Origin: Tenebrio molitor
Lineage: Eukaryota; Arthropoda; Insecta; Coleoptera; Tenebrionidae
Direction of reading: 5' to 3'
Length of the DNA stretch: 64,000 nt
NCBI RefSeq assembly: GCF_963966145.1
Contig: NC_091052.1
Coordinates: 10,912,001 to 10,976,000 of the forward strand
This document shows positions 32,857-46,058 of the stretch, one piece after another. The notes beneath the pieces were generated by a model. It was given only the letters and a program-made list of their open reading frames with translations, did not search any database and was not told the origin of the DNA. Position numbers and translations under genes: made by a program. Every line of letters starts with the position of its first letter. The stretch's first letter is position 1.

Positions 32857-35800
32857 ATGAAAAATGTATGGTTGGTCCTGCTTTCGCTGATCGTCTGGAT
32901 CGAACGGGGACTCTGCAGGATAAAATGCAACCCAAAAGACAACTGTTCGTGCTTCCCCGGATCACCTTACGAATTTCAATGTCCTCCAAACTCCGGAGAG
33001 TCCGGAGGTTTCGTGATTCACGTGGATAAAGATGAAGTATTGATAGATTGTTCCGGTATGGAAAAATTTGACATGAGGCTACTCCCCAATGTCACCATCG
33101 ACAGAATCGAGAGACTCCGCTTGAGGTTTTGTCCTCTACCAGATCGAAGCTTCAAGGAAATACTGGATTGGTTTTCGTTGAAAGAGATCCAGTCTCTGCA
33201 CTTCCAAAACTCTAATCTTGGAAACGTGACGCTGACCAAGGATTATTTCGAAGGACTCGACTATTTGCTCAATCTCAATCTGAACAACAACAACCTGACA
33301 AATGTAGACGAAGATGTCTTCGTGAACGTTCCAAATCTGACCAAACTCGAACTTCAAGGGAACAACATCCGGCTCAAGCCAAATTTATTTAAAAACACGC
33401 CGCACTTGAAATGGCTTGACCTTGCAGATAATAGACTGGAGGACATACCCACAGGTATTTTTGCAACATTGGACAAACTGGAATATTTGGACTTGTGGAG
33501 CAACAGTTTAAGAAAGATCGACGACTTCGCTTTTGCAGGTCTCATCAGTTTGAAGTCGGTCGAGTTGAGTGTCAACAAAATCCAGTCGATTTCATCAAAT
33601 GCGTTCAAAAGTCTGCCAGATTTGTTGCGTGTCAGTTTGAGGAGGAACAACTTGAGTTTTTTCCCCTCCGACACGTTCATCAACAACGGAAAGATCAAAT
33701 TGATCCGGATGACGAGCAACCCCAATTTGAACCTCCCCGAGCACGCGTTTGCGAATTTAACGTCGTTGGAAGAAGTGCAATTGACAGATTGCAGACTACA
33801 GACGATTCCCGGAAATATTTTTGAAGGCTCCGTCAATCTAAAAACCGTGAATTTGGACCAGAACAAACTGACACACCTGCCGGAGACGTTGTTCAATGGA
33901 CTGGTCAATTTGGAAAAGATTTATTTGATGCACAACAAGATCGAAAACGTGACAAGCACATTTGGCTCGCTGAAACATCTGAAATTGTTGCACTTGCAAA
34001 ACAACGCGATCGGCGAGATCGTCAAAGAAACGTTCAAAGACTTGACGAATTTGGAAGAAATCAATCTGAGCGGGAATCGGATCGCGAAGATACATCATTT
34101 CGCCTTTAACCAAAACGAGAAACTAAAAATAATCAATCTGTCTAAAAACAAATACTCTGGTGAACATAATTCGCAGTTTATTTTGTTGGAGAATGTTGTC
34201 GGTGCCGAGAACATAAACTTGAGTTACAATTTGATCACACAGATTGACGACATCGTTCGCTTATACAACAAAGTCAACTTGACACGATTGGATTTAAGCC
34301 ACAACCACATCACCTGTGTTAAAGTAAGTTGTAATATTTTCACCCTGACATATTCTAACTTCTCGTTTCAGTTGCAAGACATGACTCCTCTCGTCAAGAA
34401 GCTCATCGTCAATCTGGAACACAACAATATAACAGTAGTTGATTTCAGTTTGGTCGAATATATTGCCAGTTCAGGCGACATGAAAGATGCGTTCTCGAAC
34501 AGCGATCCCACATTCACAACAGTTTTCTTGGCCAACAACCCCCTCGACTGCAACTGTATAAATTACGACTTGCTGAGATATACCAGAGATGCGATGCTTC
34601 CAGAAGTGAAAGTCATGTTCGACATAAAGACTGAAAATTTGACTTGTGCCAGTCCGCCTGAACTGGAAGGATTTTTGCTGCAAACACTGAAGCCCAAGCT
34701 GTTGACTTGTCCGTTGAATAAGATTATAACGAGAGATACAGGCTGTCCCTACAACTGTTCGTGCAGTTGGAGACCATTTGACACTACAGTTGTTGTCGAC
34801 TGTTCGAACATGAACTTGACAGAATTCCCTGAAATTGTACTGGACCAAATGAAACCAATTAGATTCAATCAGACTGAAGTGCATCTAGAAGAAAATAATT
34901 TAATTGTGGGACCTGGCAGTAACTTGACAGGTTACGACAATGTCACTAGACTGTACTTGTCGTACAACAACATCGAGACCATCACTTGGTTACCTCCACA
35001 ACTAGAGGTGAGAGTACTTTTGTTTTGTTTTTGTTTATTTATGCAGTTTTTCAGGTGTTACACTTGGACAACAACGAGTTGAGTCACTTGAATTACGACG
35101 TCCTCCACACACTGAACAGTTCGAATTTGATCAATTTGTCGCTGAATAACAATCCTTGGAACTGTGGATGCGACTCTGTCAATTTTACGAACTTTCTGCG
35201 TCTGCACACGAAGCAAGTGGACGTTAAAGATATCCATTGTAGCAACAGCACTCGACTTATGATAAACTTGAACAAGAACGATCTCTGTCAGGAGCGGCAA
35301 TTCGTCCACTTGGTTCTAATTGTAGTGACGGTTCTTCTGATGGTGGCAGTCGCGTTTGCTCTATACTACCGCTACCAGATAGAGCTGAAGGTGTGGTTGT
35401 ACGCCCACAACCTCTGCTTGTGGTGGGTCACGGAAGAAGAGCTCGACAAAGACAAGACTTACGACGCCTTCATCAGCTACTCGCACAAAGACGAAGACTT
35501 CCTCGTCGAAAGCTTACTCCCAGTTTTGGAGTCAGGTCCACAACCCTACAAGTTGTGTTTGCACCAGCGCCACTGGATCCCAGGAGAGTTCATCACCACG
35601 CACATCACCAACTCGGTGCTGGAGTCGCGCAGGACTTTGGTCATCTTGTCGCCGAACTTCCTGGAGAGCGTTTGGGGCAAGATGGAGTTTCGCACGGCGC
35701 ACACGCACGCGATGACCGAAGGGAGGGCTAGAGTGATCGTGGTGTTGTACGGAGACGTCGACGTTGACAGCGTGGACGACGAGTTCAAAACCTACCTGAA

Positions 35801-36098
35801 AACCAACACTTATCTCAAGTGGGGTGACCCCAACTTCTGGAACAAGTTGAAGTACGCGTTGCCACACTCGAAGGGCAACGTCACCAACAACAAACAGAAG
35901 ATCGCGAACGTCATGAGTTGTATTGACGATAAGTTTAATTTAGTCGCGCCAGTTAGTCCTAGTCCAGGTACTACGCCGCCAGTTCTTGCGTTAGACTCTA
36001 GCGCTCTCAAGAAGCACCCTCTGAATTTTGTCTCTAGTCCAGAGTTGGATACGCCGCCCGCAGAATCGGGGACTCTTTTAGTTTCGACTGGTCTCTAG
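32857..36098 (+). CDS. Toll: Toll receptor (first of a tandem pair)
   Basis: Type I receptor of the Toll pathway (immunity and dorsoventral patterning; the ligand class is Spaetzle). Three coding exons, 32857-34323, 34372-35007 and 35055-36098, give 1048 residues. Order: signal peptide (about 1-20), a Cys-rich start, a long run of extracellular LRRs, a first Cys-rich LRR cap (NNPLDCNCINYDLL), then a second N-terminal cap (CPYNCSCSWRPFD) with short LRRs. A second cap (NNPWNCGCDS) leads into one membrane segment (about VHLVLIVVTVLLMVAVAFAL). The TIR domain begins KTYDAFISYSHKDEDF and contains the box-2 type LCLHQRHWIPGE and a final FW. Intron 1 (48 nt) is stop-free and a multiple of three, so unspliced reading adds 16 false residues. 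A 3' splice site 9 bases before the ATG indicates an upstream untranslated exon. Confidence 0.95.
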
Positions 36099-37953
36099 CG
36101 GAAACTGTGATATTATAGTGAACAAAACTGTTGTGCAAACCAGTTTGATTTTTCTAGTGGAGAACGCGTCGACCAAATTGGCGAATTTTGTACAAATTAG
36201 TTTAAGAAGTTTCATGTGCCAAGATGAACTGTTTAATTTTAACGCAGTGTTAAATGTAGATTTTTTTTGCTAATTTAAACGTGCGACAGCTCAATTATTC
36301 CTTACTTTTATCACACTTGAAAAATAAATCGTGTGATATAAAATACAACGGTTTCTCCAATTTTTTATTGTTATTCACATAAATCATGTGAATCATAAGT
36401 GATCGACTCTTTGTTACTTAAAAAGTGATATAATATGTAAATTTCACTTCTAAGTATCCAAAACGTGATGGAAATAAACATTTTTGTTGGATACAATAAC
36501 GTACAGATGTAGGTATATGTAAATGTTTTCTTCTTGTTGTTTATCGTGAGAAGTTTGGAAATAGTTTATCAAAAAGAGACAAGAACATATTTTTTATATT
36601 TTGAAGCACATATACATATTTTATTTAGTTCTTGATCCTCTATTTTTTAAGTTTTTGTAATGTTTATTGTAAGAGATTTATAAATACATACTTTTACAAA
36701 AAACTTCAACGTGTTGACTCTCATTTGCAAATGTATTAGGTACCCTTGCACAAATTTCTGGATCAAATTATATATTTCTTTGCGTTGGTGAAACATTTAA
36801 TTCGATCAAACTGCTATGAACAAACTACATGATAATTCAGTCGAAGATATCAGGGATTAACCTCGAGAAAAATTATCGCTTGTTTATTAAAACACTTAAT
36901 AAATTCTGCGAACTCCAGATCTGAATATATTGTTATTTACTCAGTATTTGCTATCTAAAAGACAGCATAAGCTTGCATTGCATTGTAATGAGTTGGCTTC
37001 ATTTACCGAACCTGCTCAATAACAGAATAACAGGTGTGTTGCTAAGTGTGTCGCGGTTTACATCGGAAGAAAGTTTTCGTGTTATCAATTAAAAGTGCGA
37101 AGATGTGGTGTGCAGAAAAAGAAAATTGAGGACCAATCATGAACGTTGTGTTTGGCGGAAGCAGATAACGACAACAAAAATCGGACAAACCGCTGGAAAA
37201 AGAATAAAGCAAAGATTACATCGTGCATGGTTTCAGCAACACCCAAAATATATTTTTGTTGTAATTTGCAAATGGGAACATTGCGGGATTAGTGTATTTG
37301 TTGAATGAGTTTGATTTAAAACGAATATTTTTATCAGGGATTCAACAAAGCAAACTGTGATTCATTATTTCGCGTTGTTTAATATAAAAATTTGTGATAA
37401 CAGTCTAAAAATGTAAGAACACGTTGGTTGATTGAACTCAGTGTTACGTGAGTAGAAAATAAAATCTTAAGATCTCAGGGTCGCGAAACTAAAATTTGTG
37501 CATTTGAAGATATAGTGATCTTGCTAAATAGGTTAAAGATCACAAACATTTATAAAACACCAACGCAAGAAAACAAACTGGAACGCAATAACGCAAATTA
37601 AATCAAGTGTCCGCACACAATTAACTGGTAGGTCTCACTTTACCACTTTATTTTTCCCGGCGACGAGACGTAGCAAAATGTGCTTGCAAATTGTGTAGTA
37701 TCACGCTATAATTAGTTGTTTTAGATAACACATGTTTGTTTGACGCTTGATCACCGAAAATGTTTGTGATGTAGAGTTGTAGTCGAAATTGTAAAAGACG
37801 CGAAGTGCGTAGGTACTTTGTTGTCCAAAATCTGCTGCACTTACATCTTTGCTTGTCGCTTTGTTGCCGCTCGAATCAAGCAGCGACTCTGTTTGTTATG
37901 ACTCAAGCTGAGATATAGATTTTGAGAAGAATATTTTTTTGTAGATTTCAGAC
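36099..37953. other. Spacer between the two Toll genes
   Basis: About 1.85 kb with the 3' untranslated region of the first Toll gene and the upstream region of the second. A 5' untranslated exon of the second gene may end at the donor GTAGGT at 37628, with acceptor TTTCAG at 37951, two bases before its ATG. No other feature recognised. Confidence 0.45.
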
Positions 37954-40900
37954 ATGAAAAAATATCTTGGCGTGCTTTTGTTCCTGTTCATTGACTCTCG
38001 AATTGGATACTGTGTAACCAACTGCAAACAAAAGGACAGTTGGTTGTGTTTTTCGGCACAGAAGTGGCACTTGGAGTGCCCCTGTACCTTCACAGATGAC
38101 ATTAACAGCAAAGACTACAAAAATGGCGGATTTGTTATCGATATTAATGGCGGAGAAAGCATGTCGATTGATTGTTATGACGTGAAAAAAATCTACATGA
38201 ACATGCTTCCCAATATAACGGTTGACCGCATAGAGAACTTTCGACTAAGATTTTGCCCACTGCCGGACAGGTTCAAACAAGTACTGGATTGGTTGTCGAT
38301 AAAAGATGTAAAAAAATTGCAATTTGAGAATTCGCGTGTAAAGAATATCACCTTGAAGAAAGATTACTTTGAGAGTCTGGATCGACTGGAAAGTTTAAAT
38401 CTGATCGGACTGAATGGACTCGAAGTTTTGGATGACACTTTCGTCAACACTCCAAAGCTGTTGATCCTCGACTTTCAAAGAATCTCTAACCTTCACTTGA
38501 CCCCAAAGCTCTTCAAAAATATCCCACTGCTGAAGTGGCTCACCATTGTGGAGAGTGAACTAGAAGGAATACCGGATGGCTTCTTCGAAAATTTGGAAAA
38601 TCTCCAAAAATTGCACTTGTGGAGCAACAACCTAACAACACTGAAAGAGTCGGTTTTTAGCAATCTTGCGAGGCTCAAATCTCTAGAACTGTCGAGTAAC
38701 AAAATTGAAAACATCGAAAATGGAGCTTTTGACAATCTAACACAACTGTTAACCGTGAGCTTAGCCAAAAACAATCTAAGTTCAGTACCTGCAACTTTGT
38801 TTGCACAAAATAAAAAGCTCGAGAAAATTCGAATGGGACACAATGTTGACTTAGTCCTCTCAGATTATTTTTTCTCGAACTTGTGGTCGTTGAAAGAAGT
38901 CGATTTGACAAACTGCCAGTTGAAGTCACTACCGGAGCATGTTTTCGAAAATTCGACAAACTTGGAAACTCTCAACTTACAAAGGAACAAACTGACGAAT
39001 TTATCTGAGATTACGTTTCGATTGGAAAAGCTCAAGGTTCTAATTCTTCGAAAAAATTTAATAAGTTATTTGGACGGAAACACTTTCAAATATTTGTCCA
39101 GTCTGGAAAATGTCGATCTTGAAGGGAATTTCATCACTTTCATTCATCATCGTACATTCTGTAATAAAAACCTCTTGAAGGTTATTAATCTATCGCATAA
39201 TCAGTATCGAGGACTTGACAAGCTAAATCTACTCGAATGTGTTCCAAATCTGGAAGAAATCAATTTCAGTTACAATTTCCTCGCTCGGGTCACCGATGTC
39301 ATATCAGGTCCATTAGAAAAATTAAGAAGATTAGATTTGAGACACAATTTCATCACAGAAGTTTTTGTAGGTAATTTGTTACTAGATTTTAAAAGTCTTG
39401 AAAGATTTCTTTCAGCTAAGTGACTTACGATCTACTGGACACGTAATTGTCAGTCTTGACCACAACAACATCACCACAATCAATTTTGACAGTGTTATCA
39501 CTGCTGGACATGTTACACTTTCCGTAGCAAATAATCCAATCAAATGTGACTGCAAGAACTACAAATTTATCCAATATTTAACCTACCAGAGATACAGAGA
39601 AAACAGTTTTGGATACGACATCCAGACTCAATATTCAACATGTGCTGACCCCCCTGAATTGAGGGAGACAATCCTGGATACATTATCTCCTTCGGTTCTG
39701 ACATGTCCGCTGGAAAAACTTACAAGAGAATATACCGGGTGTCCCAAAGAGTGTTCGTGCAGGTGGAGACCATTTGACACATCACTAGTTGTAAACTGCA
39801 CCAACAGAAATTTAACTGAACTTCCCCAAATTGGTTTAAGCCAAATGAAGTGGATTGGTTTCAACCAGACTGAAGTACATCTTCAAAATAATAGTTTGAT
39901 GGTGGGACCCAATATTTCGTTGAGTGGTTACGACAACGTCACCAAAATGTTTCTTTCGCACAACAAAATCAAAACAATCACTTGGCTACCATCACAAATC
40001 AATGTAAAATGGTAATTTGTGTTTTTATTTGAAGTTACCGGTATGAGTTTTTTAGGAGTTATATTTGGACAACAACAGGATAAGTCATTTGGGTTATGAC
40101 GTTCTGAAGATGTTGAATACGTCAAATTTGATGAATCTCACCTTGGGTAATAATCCTTGGGCTTGTGAGTGTCAAGATCAAAACCTGACAAGTTTTCTCC
40201 GCCTGCGTAGCAAACAGGTAAGATAGCACAGAAAACTTTTGTCCAAAGTGATCAAATGTGTCTTGCAGGTGGATGCCAGAAATATTTATTGTTTCAACAG
40301 TCGCCGACTCTTGATAGAACTGAACAAAAACGATCTCTGCCAGCAGCAACAAATTCTTTACGTGCTTCTAGTAGTAGCAGTAGTGGTTCTGCTGGTGGTG
40401 TCAGCCGCATTTGCTCTCTACTACCGCTACGCGACCGAACTGAAACTCTTTTTGTTCACGCATAACCTCTGCTTATGGTGGGTCACGGAAGAAGAGCTCG
40501 ACAAAGACAAGACTTACGACGCCTTCATCAGCTACTCGCACAAAGACGAAGACTTCGTCGTCGAAACCTTACTCCCAGTTTTGGAGTCAGGTCCACGACC
40601 CTACAAGTTGTGTTTGCACCAGCGCAACTGGATCCCGGGGGAGTTCATCACCACCCACATCACCAACTCGGTGTTGGAGTCGCGCAGGACTTTGGTCATC
40701 CTGTCGCCGAACTTCTTGGAGAGCGTTTGGGGCAAGATGGAGTTCCGTACGGCACACACGCACGCGATGACCGAAGGAAGGACTAGAGTTATCGTGGTGT
40801 TGTACGGTGATGTCGACGTTAACAGCATAGACGACGAGTTCAAATCCTACTTGGACACCAACACCTACCTCAAGTGGGGCGATCCCAACTTCTGGGACAA

Positions 40901-41123
40901 GCTGAGGTACGCGTTGCCTCACTCGAAACTGGCGGCGCCCAACAGTCAAAAAATAGTGAACGTGATGAATTGTATCGACGGAAAATTTAATTTTGTGGGG
41001 CCAGATAGTGTTAGCTTTGATCCAGATTTGTTGAAGAATCACACTGTGAATTTTGTGGCAAGTGCTGAATTGACTACACCACCTGCCGAATCAGTTACGT
41101 TAGTAACTTCAACTCATTTATAG
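37954..41123 (+). CDS. Toll: Toll receptor (second of a tandem pair)
   Basis: Paralogue of the gene at 32857 with the same architecture. Four coding exons (37954-39366, 39416-40003, 40056-40217, 40269-41123) give 1005 residues. It has a signal peptide (MKKYLGVLLFLFIDSRIGYC), extracellular LRRs, the paired Cys-rich caps (CPKECSCRWRPFD; NNPWACECQD), a membrane segment near VLLVVAVVVLLVVSAAFALY, and the TIR domain opening KTYDAFISYSHKDEDF. The first two introns match the positions in the first gene. The third (40218-40268) is absent there. The ectodomain differs at most positions from its neighbour, while the TIR coding DNA is almost the same. All motifs needed for a working receptor are present. 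Whether either gene is the one-to-one Drosophila Toll orthologue cannot be decided here. Confidence 0.94.
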
Positions 41124-41244
41124 TCGTAGAAAACAAGTCTGCAATTGTGTTCTTTTATTTTTAACAAGTGACGTGATACGGAAGTGCATTTCCGAAGTTT
41201 TCTCTATCAAGAGTTGCGTTTTTACAGGACAGATAAAATGTTAC

Positions 41245-42674
41245 TTAAGATTTGTTGTACAAGTGTTGCAGGACTGCAAAATAAGAGTAAGACGAACGCA
41301 GTATCTGCAAACAAAATATATTTTTTAATAAATGTGTTAAATCATTTTGAGTATTTTTGTCCTTACACTAGTTAAAGTGGCCAAAGACAGCGTGACAAAT
41401 TTTCCTGCGGTGAGAGTCACAGGTCTTTTCGTTCTTTCCAAAAAGATGGACAAGTTTTTTCGAATTGCCAGGTCAGATTCGTACCAATTGGATATGTAGG
41501 CAAATCGTCCTATTTTATCACTCTGAAATCACTTGTTGTAGTAGTCACCAAAAAATGAATACTTTGACTAACTGTAGTCATCACTACGTGACCGTACCAA
41601 CAGTACATTCCCACTTGCCACATCATGCACAAGAAATACGTTGCCAAAAGACCGAACTGCATGCTTGGAATTGGTACCTAAAATTAACTGTCAGTCTTCT
41701 GGTGACAATGAAGAAATTGTTTTACAATTATCATGAGAAAACCCGTCGCACAAATGATGACCACGCTGGCAAGAAACTGCAAAAATATGCCATTAGAGAA
41801 AGTGTATTCGATCTTGAAGACAAAACTACAACAAACAACTAAGTTAGAATTATACAAAAAGAAATAAAAAAATCGTACTCGACAATTGCTTTGTGGTGCT
41901 TTACACAGTTGTTAAAATTATTCTCGATTATTTTCTTTTGGCCATCTTCTTTCCCATATCGATAGTCAATATTTTTTAAATTCTCTTTCAGTATGTTGAA
42001 CTGTGCTGAAGCCACCGTCATGAGCATCCAAGTCAGAATGTCGATGGTGGAATTAACATAAGCTGTCATGCCGACGCCAATCATCTGAAAGGCGTATGTG
42101 GGGGAATAATATTTAGTAACGTTGTAAGGAAACCATCCAGGAATTGGTAAATTCATCGCTTTGTTTTTGTCAAGAAATGGGACCAAAGCGTACAGGCCCA
42201 CCGCCCCCACGCACATAATTCGAAACAGTTTCCCCACAGTCCTGCAAGAGTCGATCTCGCTTTTCAATTGTCGCAACTGATCCAGAGAAAATCCGTAAAA
42301 AACTGGTTCCTTCAATCTGTCCTCGATGTCGAGCAAGTTTCTTCTGCGAGCCAAAAAATTTTGCAACTTGTAAACATAGGTGAGGACCGTCATAAAGTAG
42401 TGCAGTGTTTCCGAGATTTTCGATAAATCGTTTCTTGCCATTATCAGTTCAGCTATCATAGATAAAAATTGGAGGTAGACGAAACTCGAATGAAGAAACG
42501 CGCGGAAAATATACACAAAATTATTTTTGTTGTTCCTTCTTGGGTAATATCCTGAGAGGAGTAGCAAGGATTTGTCGATGGCGAAAGCGTCTCTTAGGTC
42601 GTAGTCCTAAAAGTAGAAAAATGTTCGATTTTGAAGTGAGTGGTTGGTCACCGTACTCGAATGGTGAAGCTCAT
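41245..42674 (-). CDS. Insect odorant receptor (7tm_6 family)
   Basis: Seven-transmembrane insect odorant receptor, an odour-gated channel subunit that works with Orco in olfactory neurons. Exons on the minus strand: 42657-42674 (tentative), 41879-42606, 41726-41825, 41573-41677, 41367-41522 and 41245-41304. They join in phase to 388 residues, the normal OR length. Family landmarks are the large first exon with several hydrophobic segments, and exon 3 with FSNGIFLQFLASVVIICATG. Then comes a short exon with MQFGLLATYFLCMMWQVG, an exon with SNWYESD and LTAGKFVTLSLATLTS, and the last exon SSYSYFAVLQHLYNKS. The short 3' exons with phase-0 introns are typical. The six-codon first exon (MSFTIR) is the weakest point. 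It lies tail-to-tail with the second Toll gene, about 120 bp apart. Confidence 0.9.
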
Positions 42675-44484
42675 TGTGTCTGATTGTGGGGCCAAGCTGG
42701 ACAAGACTGATTGTTTTCGTTAGTTGGCCAAACGGAGCCAAAACAAATGTCAATATTTTTAATTACAGGTGAATAGATAATTATTACTTAACTAGATGGG
42801 AGTCACCTATCTTAACCAGTCGGTCAAATATTAAACGCACGCATACAAATAATAACTGGGGGTTGTGCCCTAAATTACACAGTTGTTACTTATTTATTAC
42901 AGTTTGTATGAAACGAATTCCTTGACGCAGTGTTAGAATTCCGTTTAATAATAACTACTTAGCTCTTGTGGAGTTATAAAACATTGAACACACTATAATT
43001 TTCTGATTTTTAGTCAAATTTAGAAACACTTTTTGTTGGTGTGAAAAAACATGATCCTTTAATATTGAAAAATCTAGAGGGAGAATTAGGTCCTCCTAAT
43101 TAAAATCAAGGATAAAGCTGGTTTACCATTAACTGGAATAAATGTTGTCGTGTCCCTTTTTATTTTTCATAATTAACTGAAAAACTGTGGAAATATTTTC
43201 GAAACAATTACCTAACCTTGATGGGTAATTCATTGATGTTAAATACGTAAAAATATTAGAATCTTGACAATATGCTAGGACTTTTGAAAGTTTTTGTTTT
43301 ATAGATTGTTTTATGATTGATAATATAAGATGCAACTGCAGTTTTTAGATCTTGTTTGTTGCCAAATCAAACAAACATTTTTTTACAAAAATGTTTAAAT
43401 GTCTTAGAGCTGGGTCAAGTGTTAATGTCAAATTATTATTATAATACTTAAGGCCATTCGGAAATATTTATAGTAAAGCATCTGCTCAAGCTGTCCAATG
43501 ATTTTAAAAAATGTGTAGTGGTTTTTAAAAAACGACATGTAAGATTATTTTCTTATCAAATTTGATGTGTTTTTTTTTTAAATATTCTCATAAGCTTTAA
43601 AAATGTCTCATTTTCAGATAAATGATGATCGTTTAATTTAGTTGTACTTTCTCTGTCTGTATTTCGAAAGGACACGTTTTAGAAAATTTTTGTAACTCGA
43701 AATTACCGTAAGATGAGAAAAACACATTTTACTGTGGATTGAAATCGTATTTATGTTATGTGAAAATGTCTAGTGTTTGGAGATTAAAATTTAAAAATCA
43801 AGAATTATTTGTGATCAGATAACACAGGAGTAAGAAAATAATGGTTACGAGAACATTTGCAAACATTTTCTAAGCTTAAAAAATTTGGTTTAGAGTTCTT
43901 GAGGCTAAATCTCTAAAGCTTTGAATCTTGGGTTCTCAGCACAAGGACAAGGACGAGGACCGAGACAGAAACATTCTTAGTAATCACATATTTTTCTGTT
44001 TCGTAATATAAGTTATATAAGTTCAAGTCTTTTAAATGTCAAGCAGACACAGTTTATTGTAGATTGAAATGTTCGAAATATTTAATAGGTTTACACAATT
44101 TTAACTTTGTTAATAACAATATTACCTATAAACAATCAAGGTAAACACCTATTTACGAGATATTATGGATTTTAATTTAAAAGAACCTAAGGCAAATTGT
44201 CTTTAGGGCAACACCAGTCAAATCATCTGGGTAAACGATGATGGTAATCCCAGTTTAGTTTAGAAATTAAGTCTGACTAGAACAAATTATATATTTTTTT
44301 TTTTGCAAAATACAACTGAATGAAACACATTAAAAAAGTGTCGTATTACATACACATTGCATTTTTTATTTATCAAATCGGAAATCATTTACTACCGTCG
44401 CGGGACATCAAAATATGTGTAAGACGACTGCAAGACCTGAAAGCAAGAGAAATATCAAGATAAATTATTGCATTAATTAATTAC

Positions 44485-44729
44485 AAATAAAGATCGAATA
44501 AAATTTTTCTAAAATTTTCTTGCAAAATTTTTCATTTTGTACAGGAAAGTGACGTAAGTCACGAAATAGTGATCTCTCATCGTTTTCAACTCAGTTACTA
44601 TCGATGACAACTGCGTATAAAACACATGTGTGGAAAATGTGAAAATACTTATTTTTCTTGTCTTTTCGAGAATAAAATCTGAACAACGGCAACAACATTT
44701 TTTCTATATTGGAAGTATTTCTTAGATGT
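44485..44729 (-). pseudogene. Odorant receptor pseudogene, 5' fragment
   Basis: The minus strand resembles the start of the OR at 41245-42674. After a degenerate acceptor and GACTAC come an early stop, a stretch encoding FYSRKDKKNKYFHIF (against YYPRRNNKNNFVYIF in the intact gene) and another stop. A shift to a second frame then gives TELKTMRD and HYFVTYVTFLYKMKNFARK, against AELIMARN and HYFMTVLTYVYKLQNFLAR. At least two stops, one frameshift and a small deletion are visible. No later exon was found. The adjacent duplicated upstream sequence supports a gene-duplication origin over chance. Confidence 0.8.
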
Positions 44730-45385
44730 AGTCCTAAAAAAAAAATATTAGATTTGAAACGACAACTACAACTTCGATCACGTCACTTTGATGGTTAATG
44801 CGTCTAGCTCTAGGCCCAAACTGAACAAGACTGAAAGCAATTATTGTTCAGAGCCATCCAGAAGAACGAAGACAATTTCAATGTCTTTAATTACAGGCAC
44901 AGAACTAAAATTATTACCGAACCAGATGGGAATCAAACCTATCTTAACCAGTCAGTCAAATATTAAACGCACGCATACAAATAATAACGGGGTTGTGTTC
45001 GAAATTATACAGTGTTAGTTATTAATACACACTTCGTCCCCGTATGAAATGAATTCCTTGGCATGGTATTAAAAACCAACCAAACAACTTTTTTATTTAT
45101 GGGAAGTTTTCACAATCACTGGGTATACTATTTTAGAGATTTTTAAATTTTAGATCTAGTGTCAAATAAAAAAAATACCCGATACATTAACGTAACATCT
45201 GTTTTGTGTATGTTTAAGAACATTAATAGAATTCTTGTCAATCGTCATTAATACTTTTAGCCAAGAGGAGATAAGTTTTTTTTGTATTGCATAAATAGTA
45301 TAGGCAACCAACAATACAATCGGCGCCAAAATCAAATTTATCTCTGCCGGTAACTGTACACGCTAACCGGTGCTTTCGGTTTTTT

Positions 45386-45747
45386 ACAGGTGCAGCTAAA
45401 TTACAAGTGTGCGCGCAGGCGCCTTTGGCTTTTTCGCCACTTAGAAAAAACTAATTAATTGGCTCTTAAAATCCCGCCAAGTCGCTAACTCATTAATTTA
45501 ATTAAGCTTAAAATGGTCGCCTTTTATAATTGGCGGGTTGCTTAATTTTTTTTCTACGGACTGTTTTTAGGAATAACTATTTCGGTAGAGAATACTCCAG
45601 CGAAAACCTGACTTTCGTCACCAGTAAAAGAAAATCCCATAACGTTAACTTTCGTCTCTACTTACGAGAAGTGGTATATCATTAAAGCCAAAGGCGCCTG
45701 CGCGCACACTTGTGATTTAGCTGCACCTGTGATTTAGCTGCACCTGT
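45386..45747. mobile_element. Inverted-repeat element with GC-rich 46-bp arms
   Basis: The left arm from 45386 reads ACAGGTGCAGCTAAATTACA then AGTGTGCGCGCAGGCGCC and TTTGGCTTT. The right arm, 45684-45730, is its inverse with about one mismatch. The last 17 bases (GATTTAGCTGCACCTGT) are repeated once more in tandem to 45747. No coding capacity. The strong arm identity suggests recent movement or constraint. Confidence 0.75.
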
Positions 45748-46058
45748 TTTTTACTTGCTGTCAAATTCGGCAACTGACATCGAGTAAATAATTGTCAAAA
45801 GTGTAGTAATTGGGTCAGTACCAATCTCCAACATTTCTATAAACTATGAACATAATTTATTTGATTGATCGATAAAGAAGTCAAACGTGATCTCGGTTGG
45901 TTGGGTCAAATGGTGAAATGGCTTCAGAAATAAACGTTCGTTGATGTCATCACCGTTAATAGCTTTTTTATTACATTAGCCTATAGTAGGAGTGCATACA
46001 AGAGCACTCCTACTTTTTATAATTATTATAAATATTACTTGTGTCAACGATATAAACA

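Larger units (their letters stand above)
42675..46058. other. Intergenic region with duplicated OR upstream sequence
   Basis: Between the divergent OR and VPS13 genes. The 350 bp upstream of the OR (about 42600-42960) recurs at about 44715-45075, in the same order and orientation, including CAGTCGGTCAAATATTAAAC-like and CGCACGCATACAAATAATAAC segments. The OR pseudogene and an inverted-repeat element are listed separately. The remaining AT-rich DNA holds nothing I recognise. Confidence 0.6.

Noticed and set aside
33495..33824. Overlapping frames inside the Toll leucine-rich repeats
   Set aside because: They lie wholly within the sense LRR coding exon and show no family resemblance.
35532..35867. 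Long antisense open frames over both Toll TIR regions (also 40587-41042)
   Set aside because: They appear at the same place in both paralogues because the TIR coding DNA is GC-rich and nearly identical. The sense strand carries an obvious TIR domain, so these are shadows.
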